This document shows positions 15,774 to 27,566 of a DNA stretch of 64,000 bases, one piece after another (the stretch's first letter is position 1; each line of letters begins with the position of its first letter). This DNA is from DATIUV01 sp049322755. GTDB taxonomy: Bacteria; Pseudomonadota; Gammaproteobacteria; Burkholderiales; UBA6910. The stretch covers positions 1 to 64,000 of the forward strand of contig JBMOQX010000053.1 of NCBI GenBank assembly GCA_049322755.1. The letters are read 5' to 3'. Under the pieces are notes generated by a model. The model was not told the origin of the DNA, made no database searches, and saw only the letters and a program-made list of their open reading frames with translations. Both the position numbers and the translations under genes were made by a program.

Positions 15774-18098
15774 ATGGGCCGCTTTCTCCGTTACGCCGTC
15801 AGCGCCGTCCTCGTCATCGTCGTCCTCGCCGTGGTGGGGCTCGCCATTTTCGCCGCCACCTTCGACGCCAACCGCTACAAGCCCGAGATCGCCGCGCTGG
15901 TGAAGGAGAAGACCGGCCGCACGCTGTCGCTGCCGGGCGACATCCAGCTCAGCGTGTTCCCCAAGATCGGCGTGGCGCTGGGCCCGGTGACGCTCTCGGA
16001 GCGCGGCAGCGACCGGGAGTTCGCGTCGATGCAGGGCGCGCGCGTCGCGGTGGCCCTGTGGCCGCTGCTGCGGCAGGAGGTGGTGGTGCACGAAGTCGCG
16101 CTCGAAGGACTGCGCGCCAACCTCGTGCGCGGCAAGGACGGCCGCACCAACATCGACGACCTGATCGCGCCGCCCAGGCCCCAGGCGCCGCCGGCCCCCG
16201 GCGGCGAGCCGGCGCCCGCGCAGGCGGTGAAGATCGACATCGACCAGATTACCGTCGATGACGCCAACCTCAGCTGGCGCAACGAGGCCACCGGCCAGGA
16301 GCTGGCGCTGATGGGCGTGAATCTCAAGACCGGGCGCGTCGCCAACGACGTGCCCAGCCGCGTCGCGCTCACCATGCGGGTGACGGGCAGGCAGCCGGAA
16401 GTGAACCTGGACACCAAGTTCCGCGGCCTGCTGACGTTCAACCTGGACGAGCAGCGCTACGCGGTGCAGGACCTGCTGCTGGAGGCGGCCGGCAAGGCGG
16501 GCGAGTGGAGCGACGTCCAGGCCACGGCGAGCGGCAACGTCAGCGCCCGCGTGAAGTCCGGCGAGTTCGCCGTCGAGCGTCTCAAGGTGAAGGCCGTCGG
16601 GCAGCGCGGCGCCGAGCGCATGGATCTCGACGCCGACGCGCCCAGGCTGGTGATGAGCGGCGAGCGCTACACCGGCGAAAGGGCCACCGCCACGGTGCGC
16701 TTCATCAACGGCGATGGCACCATCGCCGCCGACCTGGCGCTGCCCGGGCTCTCGGGCGACGCCAAGGCGTTCAAGACCGGGGCCCTCACGATGAAAGTCG
16801 AGGGCCGCCAGGGCGAGCGCTCGATCCGGGCCGACGCCTCGGCCCCGGTGGAGGGGAGCCTGGAGGCGCGCCGTTTCCGCATCGACCCGCTGGCCGTCGC
16901 GTTCACCTTCAGCGGGCCCGACGTGCCCGGCGGCAAGGTGGCCGGCGACCTCAAGGGCGCGGCGGACATCGACGCCAAGGCCGAGACGGCGAAAGTCAAC
17001 GTGGCCGGCACGCTGGCCGAGAGCCCGCTCAAGGCGATGGCTGCGGTGAAGGGGTTCGCCAGGCCGGCCGTCACGTTCGACGTCGACGTCGAGACGCTGG
17101 ACGTGGACCGGCTCGCCGCCGCCGGCGGCGCGGGCGGCAAGTCCAAGGCCAAACCGGCGCCGGACCAGGGCGCGTCCGCCGCGAAGGTACCGGCCCAGGA
17201 CACGCCGCTCGACTTCTCGGCGCTCGAGGGCCTCAATCTCAACGGCACGCTGAAGATCGGCGCGCTGAAGGCCGCCAGCGTGCGCGCCAGCGACGTGCGC
17301 CTGGAGGTGAAGGCCGGCGGCGGCAAGCTGCAGCTCGCGCCGCAGGCGTCGCTCTACGACGGCAGGCTGGCGGGGACGGTGGCGCTGGCGGCCACCACGC
17401 CGCCGTCGGTGAGCGTGAAGAGCCAGCTCACCAGCGTGCAGGTGGGCCCGCTGCTCACCGACGCCGGCGTCACCGACCGGCTCGAGGGGCGCGGCGCCGT
17501 GCGCGTCGACCTCGCCGGCGCCGCGCCTTCCGTGAACGCCCTGAAGAAGGCGCTCGCCGGCACCGTGGCGTTCAACCTCAACGACGGCGCCATCAAGGGC
17601 ATCAACCTGGAGCGGACGATCAACCAGGTGAGGACCGTGTCGCGCCAGCTGCGCGGCAAGGAGGCGCCGCCGCCGCCCGACAGCGCCGATCGCACCGACT
17701 TCAGCGAGCTGTCGGGCACGTTCCGGATCAAGGACGGCATCGCCCGCAACGACGACCTCGCCGGCAAGTCGCCGCTGCTGCGCCTCGCCGGCGCCGGCAC
17801 CGTGGACATCGTCGCCGGCACGCTGGATTACCGGCTCGACGCCACCGTGGTGGGCACCAGCAAGGGCCAGGGCGGCAAGGAGGCGGACGCGCTCAAGGGC
17901 GTCACCGTGCCGGTGAAGATCAGCGGACCGCTGGCGCAGCCGTCCTATGCCGTCGACCTGAGCGCGGTGGCGGGCCAGGCCGCGCAACAGGCGATCACCA
18001 GGGAGCTGGAGAAACGCCTCGGCGGCGGCCAGGCGCAGGGCACCGAGGGCGCCAAGCCCTCGCCGCTGGACGCCCTCAAGGGCATTTTCAGGAAGTGA
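15774..18098 (+). CDS. AsmA family protein
   Basis: 774 residues starting MGRFLRYA. One N-terminal transmembrane helix (~8-30) is followed by the conserved AsmA N-domain (FDANRYKPEIAALVKEKTGR, FPKIGVALGPVTLSE), a Pro/Ala linker, long beta-rich repeats and the C-terminal AsmA_2-like segment (NLNDGAIKGINLERTINQ, FSELSGTFRIKDG). AsmA proteins sit in the inner membrane with a periplasmic body and affect outer-membrane lipid homeostasis. Its stop overlaps the mutY start. It is a second AsmA-type gene, distinct from the one ending at 6707. Confidence 0.88.
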   Translation: MGRFLRYAVSAVLVIVVLAVVGLAIFAATFDANRYKPEIAALVKEKTGRTLSLPGDIQLSVFPKIGVALGPVTLSERGSDREFASMQGARVAVALWPLLRQEVVVHEVALEGLRANLVRGKDGRTNIDDLIAPPRPQAPPAPGGEPAPAQAVKIDIDQITVDDANLSWRNEATGQELALMGVNLKTGRVANDVPSRVALTMRVTGRQPEVNLDTKFRGLLTFNLDEQRYAVQDLLLEAAGKAGEWSDVQATASGNVSARVKSGEFAVERLKVKAVGQRGAERMDLDADAPRLVMSGERYTGERATATVRFINGDGTIAADLALPGLSGDAKAFKTGALTMKVEGRQGERSIRADASAPVEGSLEARRFRIDPLAVAFTFSGPDVPGGKVAGDLKGAADIDAKAETAKVNVAGTLAESPLKAMAAVKGFARPAVTFDVDVETLDVDRLAAAGGAGGKSKAKPAPDQGASAAKVPAQDTPLDFSALEGLNLNGTLKIGALKAASVRASDVRLEVKAGGGKLQLAPQASLYDGRLAGTVALAATTPPSVSVKSQLTSVQVGPLLTDAGVTDRLEGRGAVRVDLAGAAPSVNALKKALAGTVAFNLNDGAIKGINLERTINQVRTVSRQLRGKEAPPPPDSADRTDFSELSGTFRIKDGIARNDDLAGKSPLLRLAGAGTVDIVAGTLDYRLDATVVGTSKGQGGKEADALKGVTVPVKISGPLAQPSYAVDLSAVAGQAAQQAITRELEKRLGGGQAQGTEGAKPSPLDALKGIFRK

Positions 18099-19168
18099 GC
18101 TTCGCCGCGCGCCTGACGGCGTGGCAGCGCCGCCACGGCCGCCATGACCTGCCGTGGCAGGCGAGCGCCGATCCGTATCGCGTCTGGCTCTCCGAGATCA
18201 TGCTCCAGCAGACCCAGGTGGCGACGGTGATCCCGTATTACGAGCGCTTCCTCGAGCGCTTTCCCACCCTCGCGGCGCTGGCCGCCGCCGACCTCGACGA
18301 CGTGCTGGCGTTGTGGAGCGGGCTGGGCTACTACACCCGCGCCCGCAACCTGCATCGCGCCGCGCAGGCGGTGGCGGCGGAGCACGGCGGCGAGTTTCCG
18401 CGCGACCCCGCGGCGATCGCGCGGCTGCCGGGCATCGGCCGTTCCACCGCGGCGGCGATCGCGGTGTTTGCGTTCGGCGCGCGCGCGGCGATCCTGGACG
18501 GCAACGTGAAGCGCGTGCTGGCGCGCCGCTTCGGCCTCGACGGCGACCCGGCGGCGGCCGCCACCCGGCGCCGCTGGTGGGCGCAGGCGGAGGCGCTGCT
18601 GCCGCAGGAGGACGTCGCGGCGTACACGCAGGCGCTGATGGACCTGGGCGCAATGGTGTGCACCCGCGCCCGGCCGCGCTGCGGCGAGTGCCCGGTGGCC
18701 GACGAGTGCGCCGCGCGCCTGGCCGATCGCATCGCCGAGCTGCCGGCACCGCGCCGCCGCCGCGCGCTGCCGGAGAAGGACGTACGCTGGCTGGTGGTGA
18801 CGAGCGGCGGGGACGTGCTGCTGGAGAGACGTCCGCCCACCGGCGTGTGGGGCGGGCTGTGGTCGTTTCCCGAGCTGCCTGCGGACGCGGAGCCGGCCGC
18901 CTGGCTGCGCGAGCGGCTCGGCGCCGACGGCGCGGACGCGTCGCCGCTGGCGCCTGTGCGCCACGCGTTCACGCATTTCCGCCTGCGCGCCCAGCCGCTG
19001 CGCGTCGAGCTGGCGCGGCGGCCGCGGCGGGCCGCCGAGCCGGGGCAGCTGTGGATCGCGCTGGACGAGACCGCCGGCGTGGCGCTGCCGACGCCGGTGC
19101 GTCGCCTGCTGGCGGGCCTCGGCCGCGCGGTTGACGCAGATCAAAAGCCGCGCGGCCCCCCGCGCTAG
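18095..19168 (+). CDS. mutY: Adenine DNA glycosylase MutY
   Basis: 357 residues from a GTG overlapping the AsmA stop (GTGA). MutY removes adenine mispaired with 8-oxoguanine. The sequence shows the helix-hairpin-helix LPGIGRSTAAAI followed by the catalytic Asp in LDGNVKRV. The [4Fe-4S] cysteines are C189-x6-C196-x2-C199-x5-C205. A C-terminal NUDIX-like 8-oxoG recognition domain follows from ~residue 225 (LERRPPTGVWGGLWSFPE). The asmA-mutY order is common in Betaproteobacteria. The 3' end carries the FNR box of the next gene. Confidence 0.95.
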   Translation: MSFAARLTAWQRRHGRHDLPWQASADPYRVWLSEIMLQQTQVATVIPYYERFLERFPTLAALAAADLDDVLALWSGLGYYTRARNLHRAAQAVAAEHGGEFPRDPAAIARLPGIGRSTAAAIAVFAFGARAAILDGNVKRVLARRFGLDGDPAAAATRRRWWAQAEALLPQEDVAAYTQALMDLGAMVCTRARPRCGECPVADECAARLADRIAELPAPRRRRALPEKDVRWLVVTSGGDVLLERRPPTGVWGGLWSFPELPADAEPAAWLRERLGADGADASPLAPVRHAFTHFRLRAQPLRVELARRPRRAAEPGQLWIALDETAGVALPTPVRRLLAGLGRAVDADQKPRGPPR

Positions 19169-19171
19169 AAT
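19131..19171 (+). promoter_or_regulatory. FNR/ANR-type class II promoter before the DUF2934 gene
   Basis: TTGAC-GCAG-ATCAA (19131-19144) matches the FNR consensus TTGAT-N4-ATCAA at 9 of 10 half-site bases. Its centre is 19137.5. The -10 TAGAAT (19166-19171) predicts a start near 19178, placing the box at about -40.5, the class II position (-41.5). The box lies inside the end of mutY. Confidence 0.65.
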
Positions 19172-19217
19172 CGGGTCATCGGAGTTCGATTCACCTCTGC
19201 CTGACGAGGAGCCTCCC

Positions 19218-19493
19218 ATGCCGACTCGCCGCAAGACGCCCGACGAACTGCCGAAGCCCGCTGCGCGCACGGCGCGCAAGGCGGCACCGCGCAAGGCGCC
19301 GGCGGCCCGCCGCAGCGTCACCCCGGAGGAGCGCTACCGGCTGATCCAGGAGGCCGCGTACTACCGCGCGGAGCAACGCGGGTTCGCTGCCGGCCACGAG
19401 ATCGAGGACTGGATCGCCGCCGAAGCCGAGGTCGACGCCCAGGTGCGCGTCCCCGTGCCGCGCAAGCCGCGCGGCAAGACCGGCGGCGCCTGA
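19218..19493 (+). CDS. DUF2934 domain protein
   Basis: 91 residues. The ATG at 19218 has GAGGAG 7-8 nt upstream. A basic Lys/Arg/Ala/Pro-rich N-terminus (~1-34) precedes the DUF2934 core (RYRLIQEAAYYRAEQRGF, then HEIEDWIAAEAEV) and a basic tail. The function of DUF2934 is not established. The basic tails suggest nucleic-acid or acidic-surface binding, which is inference. Control by the FNR box upstream would make it an oxygen-responsive gene. Confidence 0.85.
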   Translation: MPTRRKTPDELPKPAARTARKAAPRKAPAARRSVTPEERYRLIQEAAYYRAEQRGFAAGHEIEDWIAAEAEVDAQVRVPVPRKPRGKTGGA

Positions 19494-19602
19494 CGGGAGT
19501 GCCTTGAGCCGCCCCGGCGGGCCGGTTCAGGGATCAGTCGACCCGTCCTCGGACACCCGGACGATCTGCCGCAGCGGCAGAGCGGCCCCTCCGCGCCACG
19601 CC

Positions 19603-20611
19603 ATGATCCTTTCGGACTACAGCGTCTTTCTCGAATTCGTCATCTGCGCCGCGATCATCCTGGTGGCGGGATGGCAGCTGTCGCGCTATGGCGACGTCAT
19701 CGCCGAGAAGACCGGGCTGGGCGGCACCTGGATCGGGCTGGTGCTGCTGGCCACCGTGACCTCGCTGCCGGAGCTGGTGACGGGGATCTCCTCGGTGACG
19801 CTGACGGACCAGCCGGACCTGGCCGTGGGCAACGTCCTGGGCGCGTGCGTCATCAACCTCGCGCTGATCGTGGTGCTGGACGCGCTGTTCCGCGAGGAGT
19901 CGCTGTACACGCGCGCCAGCCGCGGCCACGTGCTCTCGGCCGGCTTCGGCACCATCCTGATCGCCTTCGTGGGCGTGAACCTGCTCTGGTCCCAGCGCTG
20001 GGCCGCGCCGGCCATCGGCCATGTCGGGCTCTACACGCCGATCCTGGCGGTGGTGTACGTCGCTGCGCTGCGCACCCTGTTCCAGTACGAGCTGGAGCAC
20101 CGCGAGGAATACGTCAGCGAGTCGGCGGCGCGCTATCCCGACGTGTCGCTGCGCCAGGCGCTCGTTCGCTACGGCGTGGCCGCGGCCTTCGTGGTCGGCG
20201 CCGGGATCTGGCTGCCGTTCATCGGCGCGCGCATGGCGGACACGATGGGCTGGCACGAGAGCTTCGTCGGCTCGCTGTTCCTGGCGCTCGCCACCACGCT
20301 GCCGGAAATCGCCGTGACGGTGTCCGCGCTGCGGCTGGGCGCGGTCAACCTGGCCATCGGCAACCTGTTCGGCAGCAACCTGTTCAACATCTTCATCCTC
20401 GCGATCGACGACGTCGCCTACCTTCGGGGTCCGCTGCTGTCCCACGTCTCGCCGGTGCACGCGATCTCGGTGCTCTCGGCGGTGGTGATGACGGGCATCG
20501 CCATCGTCGCGTTCTTCTATCGTCCCAGGGCCCGCGTCTTCCAGACCATCGGCTGGGCCAGTCTGGTGATCCTGATGATGTACCTGTTCAACGCCTACAC
20601 CCTGTTCCTCT

Positions 20612-20631
<20 letters not shown>
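19603..20631 (+). CDS. Sodium/calcium exchanger family protein (CaxA-like)
   Basis: 342 residues from the ATG at 19603; the frame is open further upstream (to 19504) but those residues are not membrane-like. Two homologous halves each carry the alpha-repeat signature: ATVTSLPELVTGIS near residue 50 and ATTLPEIAVTVSALR near residue 230, the latter followed by GNLFGSNLFNI. About ten membrane helices. The family exchanges Ca2+ or Na+ for Na+/H+ across the inner membrane. It overlaps the P-type ATPase gene by 20 bp, suggesting coupled cation export. Confidence 0.85.
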
Positions 20632-23305
<2,674 letters not shown>

Positions 23306-23366
23306 ACGTCAACCCGCGGCGCCGCGCTCGAGGCCGGACCGGCGCCCGTGAACCGGAGCAACCGCC

Positions 23367-24448
23367 ATGGCCGATGGAAGCGCAGGATCCACCCCGACCG
23401 ACTGGCATGCGCTCACGCCCGAGGAGGCGCTGGCGCGCGCAGAGTCGGACCGTCACGGGATCGCCAGCGCGCAGGCCGCGGCGCGGCAGGAGCGATATGG
23501 TCCCAACCGGCTCACGCCACCCCGGCGGCGCGGCCCGTTGACGCGGCTCCTGCTGCAGTTTCACAACGTGCTGATCTATGTCCTGCTGGCGTCCAGCGCA
23601 TGGCGCGGCGCAACGCCATCATCCGCCGTCTGCCCGCGGTGGAGACGCTGGGCTCGGTCACCGTCATCTGCTCCGACAAGACCGGCACGCTGACGCGCAA
23701 CGAGATGACCGTGCAGCACGTGGTGACCGCGCAGCGGGTGATCGAGGTGGGCGGCGTCGGCTACGCGCCCCGCGGCGGGTTCTCGGTGGACGGCCGCGAC
23801 GTCGAGCCCGGCGACGACGGCGAGTTGCTGGACGTGGCGCGTGGCGCACTGCTCTGCAACGACGCCTCGCTCCATGAACGCGACGGCGAGTGGCGTCTGG
23901 AGGGTGATCCCACCGAAGGGGCCCTGCTCACGCTGGCGCTCAAGGCCGGGCTCGATCCCGCGCTGACAGCCGAGGAGTCGCCGCGGATCGACGCGATCCC
24001 GTTCGAGTCCGAGCACCGCTTCATGGCGACGCTGCATCACGACCACGCCGGACACGGCTTCATCTTTCTCAAGGGCGCCCCAGAGCGCGTGCTGGAGATG
24101 TGCCACGCCCAGCGCCGGGACGGGACCGATCACCCTGTCGACCGGGAGTACTGACTGGAAAAAAAGGGCACGCTGGTGGCGATGGAGGTGTTCTACCTCT
24201 TCAGCGTGCGCTACCTGCGCACCCCGTCGTTCACGTTCGAGGGCGTGAAAGGCACCCGGGCGGTGCTGGCCGCGGTCGCCACCGTGTTCGGACTCCAGCT
24301 GCTGTTCACCTATCTGCCGCCGATGGAGGCGTTCTTCGGCTCGCGCCCGCTCTCGCTGGTGGCGGGGCTCGAGATCGTGGCGGTCGGCGTCGCGCTGCTG
24401 GTGGTGCTGGAGCTGGAGAAGCTGCTGCGGCGGCGGGTGGCGGGATGA
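23367..24448 (+). pseudogene. Second P-type cation ATPase, internally deleted and frameshifted
   Basis: Three collinear pieces of one P2A ATPase remain. 23367 to ~23600 encodes the N-domain to the start of TM1 (YVLLASSA). From ~23597, in another frame, the sequence resumes after TM4 (RMARRNAIIRRL, DKTGTLT, nucleotide-binding domain) and stops at 24152-24154. From ~24155 the last membrane helices continue (FYLFSVRYLRTPSF to the end). The actuator domain, TM1-4 and the hinge/TM5-6 block are missing. GGAG precedes the original start. At the first junction GCGTCCAGCGC can be read in both frames as the sequence either side of the gap, suggesting deletion between short direct repeats. Confidence 0.85.
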
Positions 24449-25697
24449 GCCTGTACCACGAGTTCGCGCTGCTGCTCATGCTCTCGGCCCTGACCGGGGC
24501 GGCCGCGGTGCGCCTCAAGCAGCCGCTGATCGTCGCGTTCATCGCCGTCGGCATCCTGGTGGGCCCGTCCGCCCTGGGCTGGGTGCGCAGCCACGACGAG
24601 ATCGACCTGCTGGCCCAGATCGGCGTCACGGTGCTGCTGTTCGTGGTGGGGCGATGCGCTACGTGCTTCCGCGCCTGCTGCACCACCTGGCGCGCTCGCA
24701 GGAACTGCTGCTGCTGTTCGCCATCGCCTGGGGCACGGCGCTGGCGGCGGCCGGCGATCTGCTCGGGTTCAGCAAGGAGGTCGGGGCGTTCCTGGCGGGC
24801 TTCTCGCTCGCCTCCACCGCCTACCGCGACGCCATGTCGACGCGGCTCGCCACGCTGCGCGACTTTCTGCTGCTGTTCTTCTTCATCGATCTCGGCTCCA
24901 AGCTGGAGCTGGCGACGCTGGGCGACGAGCTGCCCGCCGCGGCGGTGTTCTCGCTCTTCGTGCTGGTGGGGAACCCGCTCATCGTCATGGCCATCATGGG
25001 CTACATGGGCTATCGCAAGCGCACCGGCTTTCTGGCCGGGCTGACGGTGGCGCAGATCAGCGAATTCTCCATCGTGTTCGTCGCCATGGGCATCGCGCTC
25101 GGCCATGTCGGCGTTCCGACCCTGGGGCTGGTGACGCTGGTGGGCCTGGTCACCATCGCCAGCTCCACCTACATGATTCTCTACTCGCACCGCCTCTACA
25201 CGTGGTTCGAGCCCTGGCTGGGCCGGTTCGAGCGCCGGCACCCGTTCCGCGAGGAGGCCGTCGAGCGCTCCCGGCGTGACGAGCCCGAGGCCGACGTCAT
25301 CGTCGTCGGCCTCGGCCGCTACGGCCAGCGCCTGGCCGAGCGGCTGCGCGAGCGCGACCTCAAGGTGCTGGGCGTGGACTTCGATCCCGAAACCGTGCGG
25401 GCGCGCCGGCGACAGGGCTTCGCCGTGCGCTTCGGCGACGCCGGGGATCCCCATACCGCCGAGGCGCTGCCGCTGGCGGACGCCCGCTGGGTGGTGAGCA
25501 CGCTGCCCCACACCGAAGCGAACCTGGGCCTGTTGACCGGCCTGAAGCAGAACGGTTTCCAGGGCACGGTGGCGATGGTGGCCCACACCGAGGAGGAAGC
25601 GCGCGTCCTCAGGCAGTCCGGCGCCGGCCGCGTGCTGATGCCGTTGCGCGACGCGGCCGACTACGCCGCCGACACGATTTTCCAGGACATCCACTGA
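24445..25697 (+). pseudogene. CPA2 cation:proton antiporter (KefB-like), internally deleted
   Basis: The ATG at 24445 overlaps the broken ATPase stop (ATGA). The first ~65 residues are the normal N-terminus of a KefB-type antiporter (SLYHEFALLLMLSALTGA, LLAQIGVTVLLFVVG). At ~24650 the frame changes and the sequence resumes at a late helix (MRYVLPRLLHHL), then continues to a complete RCK/TrkA-N domain (VIVVGLGRYGQRLAERL) and a stop at 25697. Roughly 100-200 residues of core helices are missing. The second part could still be translated from 24654, but it lacks half of the transport core. Confidence 0.8.
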
Positions 25698-25709
25698 CCA
25701 GCGCCGCCA

Positions 25710-25866
25710 TGGCCCCCATCCTCGCCACCACCGATTTCTCCGCTCGGGCTGGGCGCTGGCGCGCGCCGCGCGCATTGCCGCCGGCGCCGGCGCGCCGCTG
25801 GCGCTGCTGCACGTCGTGACGGAGGCGCCCTGCGACGTGCTGGTGGCCAAGCGTCCCGGCCAGTGA
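25710..25866 (+). pseudogene. Universal stress protein remnant 1
   Basis: Begins with a normal UspA N-terminus (MAPILATTDFSA), shifts frame at about 25745 into WALARAARIAAGAGAPLALL, then jumps to the C-terminal strand (APCDVLVAKRPGQ) and stops. About 100 residues of the ~145-residue family are missing. It follows the broken antiporter by 12 bp. Confidence 0.75.
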
Positions 25867-25873
25867 CTCTTCG

Positions 25874-26350
25874 TCACGGCACCAGCAGCACGTCGCAGGG
25901 GGCGTAGTGCAGGACGTTGTCGGGGACGCTGCCCAGCACGCGCTCGTCCAGCGCGCTGCCGCCGTGACGGCCGAGCACGATAAGGTCCGCCTTCGACGCG
26001 GCGGCGGCCTCGATCAGCACCGACGCGGGCGGTCCGTGGACCGCGCTCGCCACGACTTCCCGCGACGCTGCTCTCGCACACCAGGCAGCGGGCGTGCGCC
26101 GCGCATTCCGCTGCAACGCGCGCGCGGATTTCCTCGAGACGCGCGACGGCGGTGTCTTCGGGTTCGCCGTAGGTCCACTCGCCGCTCCGGAACAGCCGCC
26201 TGGCATTCTGCCAGGCGCGATTGTCGAAGACGTGCACCACCTGCAGCTCGGCGCCGCGGGCGGCGGCAAGCGCCGATGCGCGCCGGACGGCGTTGTCGGC
26301 GGCCGCCGAAAAATCGTCCGCGGCCCCGCGACGGCCGCGGCCGGCGTCAT
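25874..26350 (-). pseudogene. Universal stress protein 2, two frameshifts
   Basis: The ATG at 26350 overlaps the stop of the thioredoxin-fold gene (ATGA). UspA sequence is found in pieces: DDFSAAADNAVRRASALAA and VVHVFDNRAW in one frame to about 26065, then VVASAVHGPPASVLIEAA, the ATP-binding GRHGGSALDERVLGSV and APCDVLLVP in the frame of the start codon. Unlike its neighbour, nearly the full length remains; two compensating indels disrupt it. One lies near the T5 run at ~26310, so sequencing error is possible. Confidence 0.7.
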
Positions 26351-27387
26351 TTCCACAGGTCGACAGTCTTGCCCTCTTCGCGCAGCTTGTCGGCGCGCGC
26401 CTGGACGAAGCGCTGGAAGCTGGGCTGTTTTTCGTAGCCGCGGCTGGCGACGTAATCCAGCGCCGACTGGACGTGGAACTGCTTCAGGTAAGCCTCGGCG
26501 CGGAACACCTCCCGCCCGCGCTCGTCGAAGAACACCACGGTGGGCGCGTACGCCACCTTGAGCGCTTTCGCCCACTCGGCTTCGGTGGTGCGGCGGCCGT
26601 CCGGCGTCAGCACCGGGGCGGCGCCGTGCAGGTCGATCTGCGCGACGTCGAAGCGCCCGATCAGCGCGCGTGTCTCGGGGGCGGGCAGCACCGAGCGGTG
26701 CAGCTCGTCGCACGGCGCGCAGTCCTTCTGCTCGAAGAACACCGCCAGCGGCTTCTTGGCCGGCGCCTTGTCCCGCTGCAGCGCCAGCGGCGGCTTCATG
26801 AAGAACGGCTCGGCGTGCAGCTTGCCCGACGCCGGCGGCCCGCCGCTCTTCGCCAGGTATTCGGCGAACGCCACCTTCGATTCCATTTTCTGGCTGACGT
26901 AATCCAGCGTGGCGCGGAACTTGTGCGGCGGGTAGTAGCCGTTGGCCCGCACCACGACGTTGCCCTGCTCGTCGAAGAACAGCAGCGTCGGCGTGAACTG
27001 CACCTTCAGCATCGCGCAGAATTCTTTCTCGGTGCGGGTCTTGCCGTCCAGCCAGGTCACCGGCCGGTCGCCCCAGAGATTGATGGCGACCACGTCGAAG
27101 TGCCGGCGGGTCTGGTCGACGATGTCCTTCTGGCTGAAGTTCACCTTCATCAGCGCTTCGCAGTAGGGGCAGCCGTCCTGGCCGAAGTAGACGATCAGGC
27201 GCTTGCCGTGGGCGGCGGCCTCGGCGATGTCCTCCTTGAAATCCAGGAAACTCACCTTGAACCAGTCCGGGTGCTCGATGGCGTAGGGGCTCGGGCTCAG
27301 CTCGGGCGCCGCCTTCTCGGCGGCCCCCGAGGCGCCGATGACGCAAAGCAGCACCAGGGCGACGGTGCGGGGCAGGATGCGATGCAT
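26347..27387 (-). CDS. Exported protein with two thioredoxin-fold domains
   Basis: 346 residues from the ATG at 27387, preceded by GGAGGAG. A signal peptide covers ~1-22. Domain 1 (~45-165) has Cys73-Pro-Tyr-Cys76 after VYFGQDG. Domain 2 (~205-330) has Cys223-Ala-Pro-Cys226 after VFFEQKD. Both carry the cis-Pro region (FTPTLLFFDE and YAPTVVFFDE), so this is a tandem duplication of a SoxW/thioredoxin-like unit. CPYC is the glutaredoxin-type active site; CAPC is less usual. It probably reduces or isomerises periplasmic disulfides. The USP remnant is translationally coupled downstream. Confidence 0.85.
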   Translation of the reverse strand: MHRILPRTVALVLLCVIGASGAAEKAAPELSPSPYAIEHPDWFKVSFLDFKEDIAEAAAHGKRLIVYFGQDGCPYCEALMKVNFSQKDIVDQTRRHFDVVAINLWGDRPVTWLDGKTRTEKEFCAMLKVQFTPTLLFFDEQGNVVVRANGYYPPHKFRATLDYVSQKMESKVAFAEYLAKSGGPPASGKLHAEPFFMKPPLALQRDKAPAKKPLAVFFEQKDCAPCDELHRSVLPAPETRALIGRFDVAQIDLHGAAPVLTPDGRRTTEAEWAKALKVAYAPTVVFFDERGREVFRAEAYLKQFHVQSALDYVASRGYEKQPSFQRFVQARADKLREEGKTVDLWK

Positions 27388-27566
27388 GGTCTCCTCCGAC
27401 GATCGCTGTCGTTGTTTATCGAGATTGGACGCCGCGCCGCCGCGAGGGTTCGGGCCCCCCGACATGGGAACCTATCGCATAATCTCCTAGGCAGCCGCAA
27501 CGCGGCTGACGGAGGGTCCGGGGATCGGTTCTATACTCGGCCCTGGAGTCCGATTCGACCGGCATC

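Noticed and set aside
19131..19171. TTGACG and TAGAAT as a plain sigma-70 promoter
   Set aside because: The spacer is 29 bp. The same bases fit an FNR half-site pair far better.
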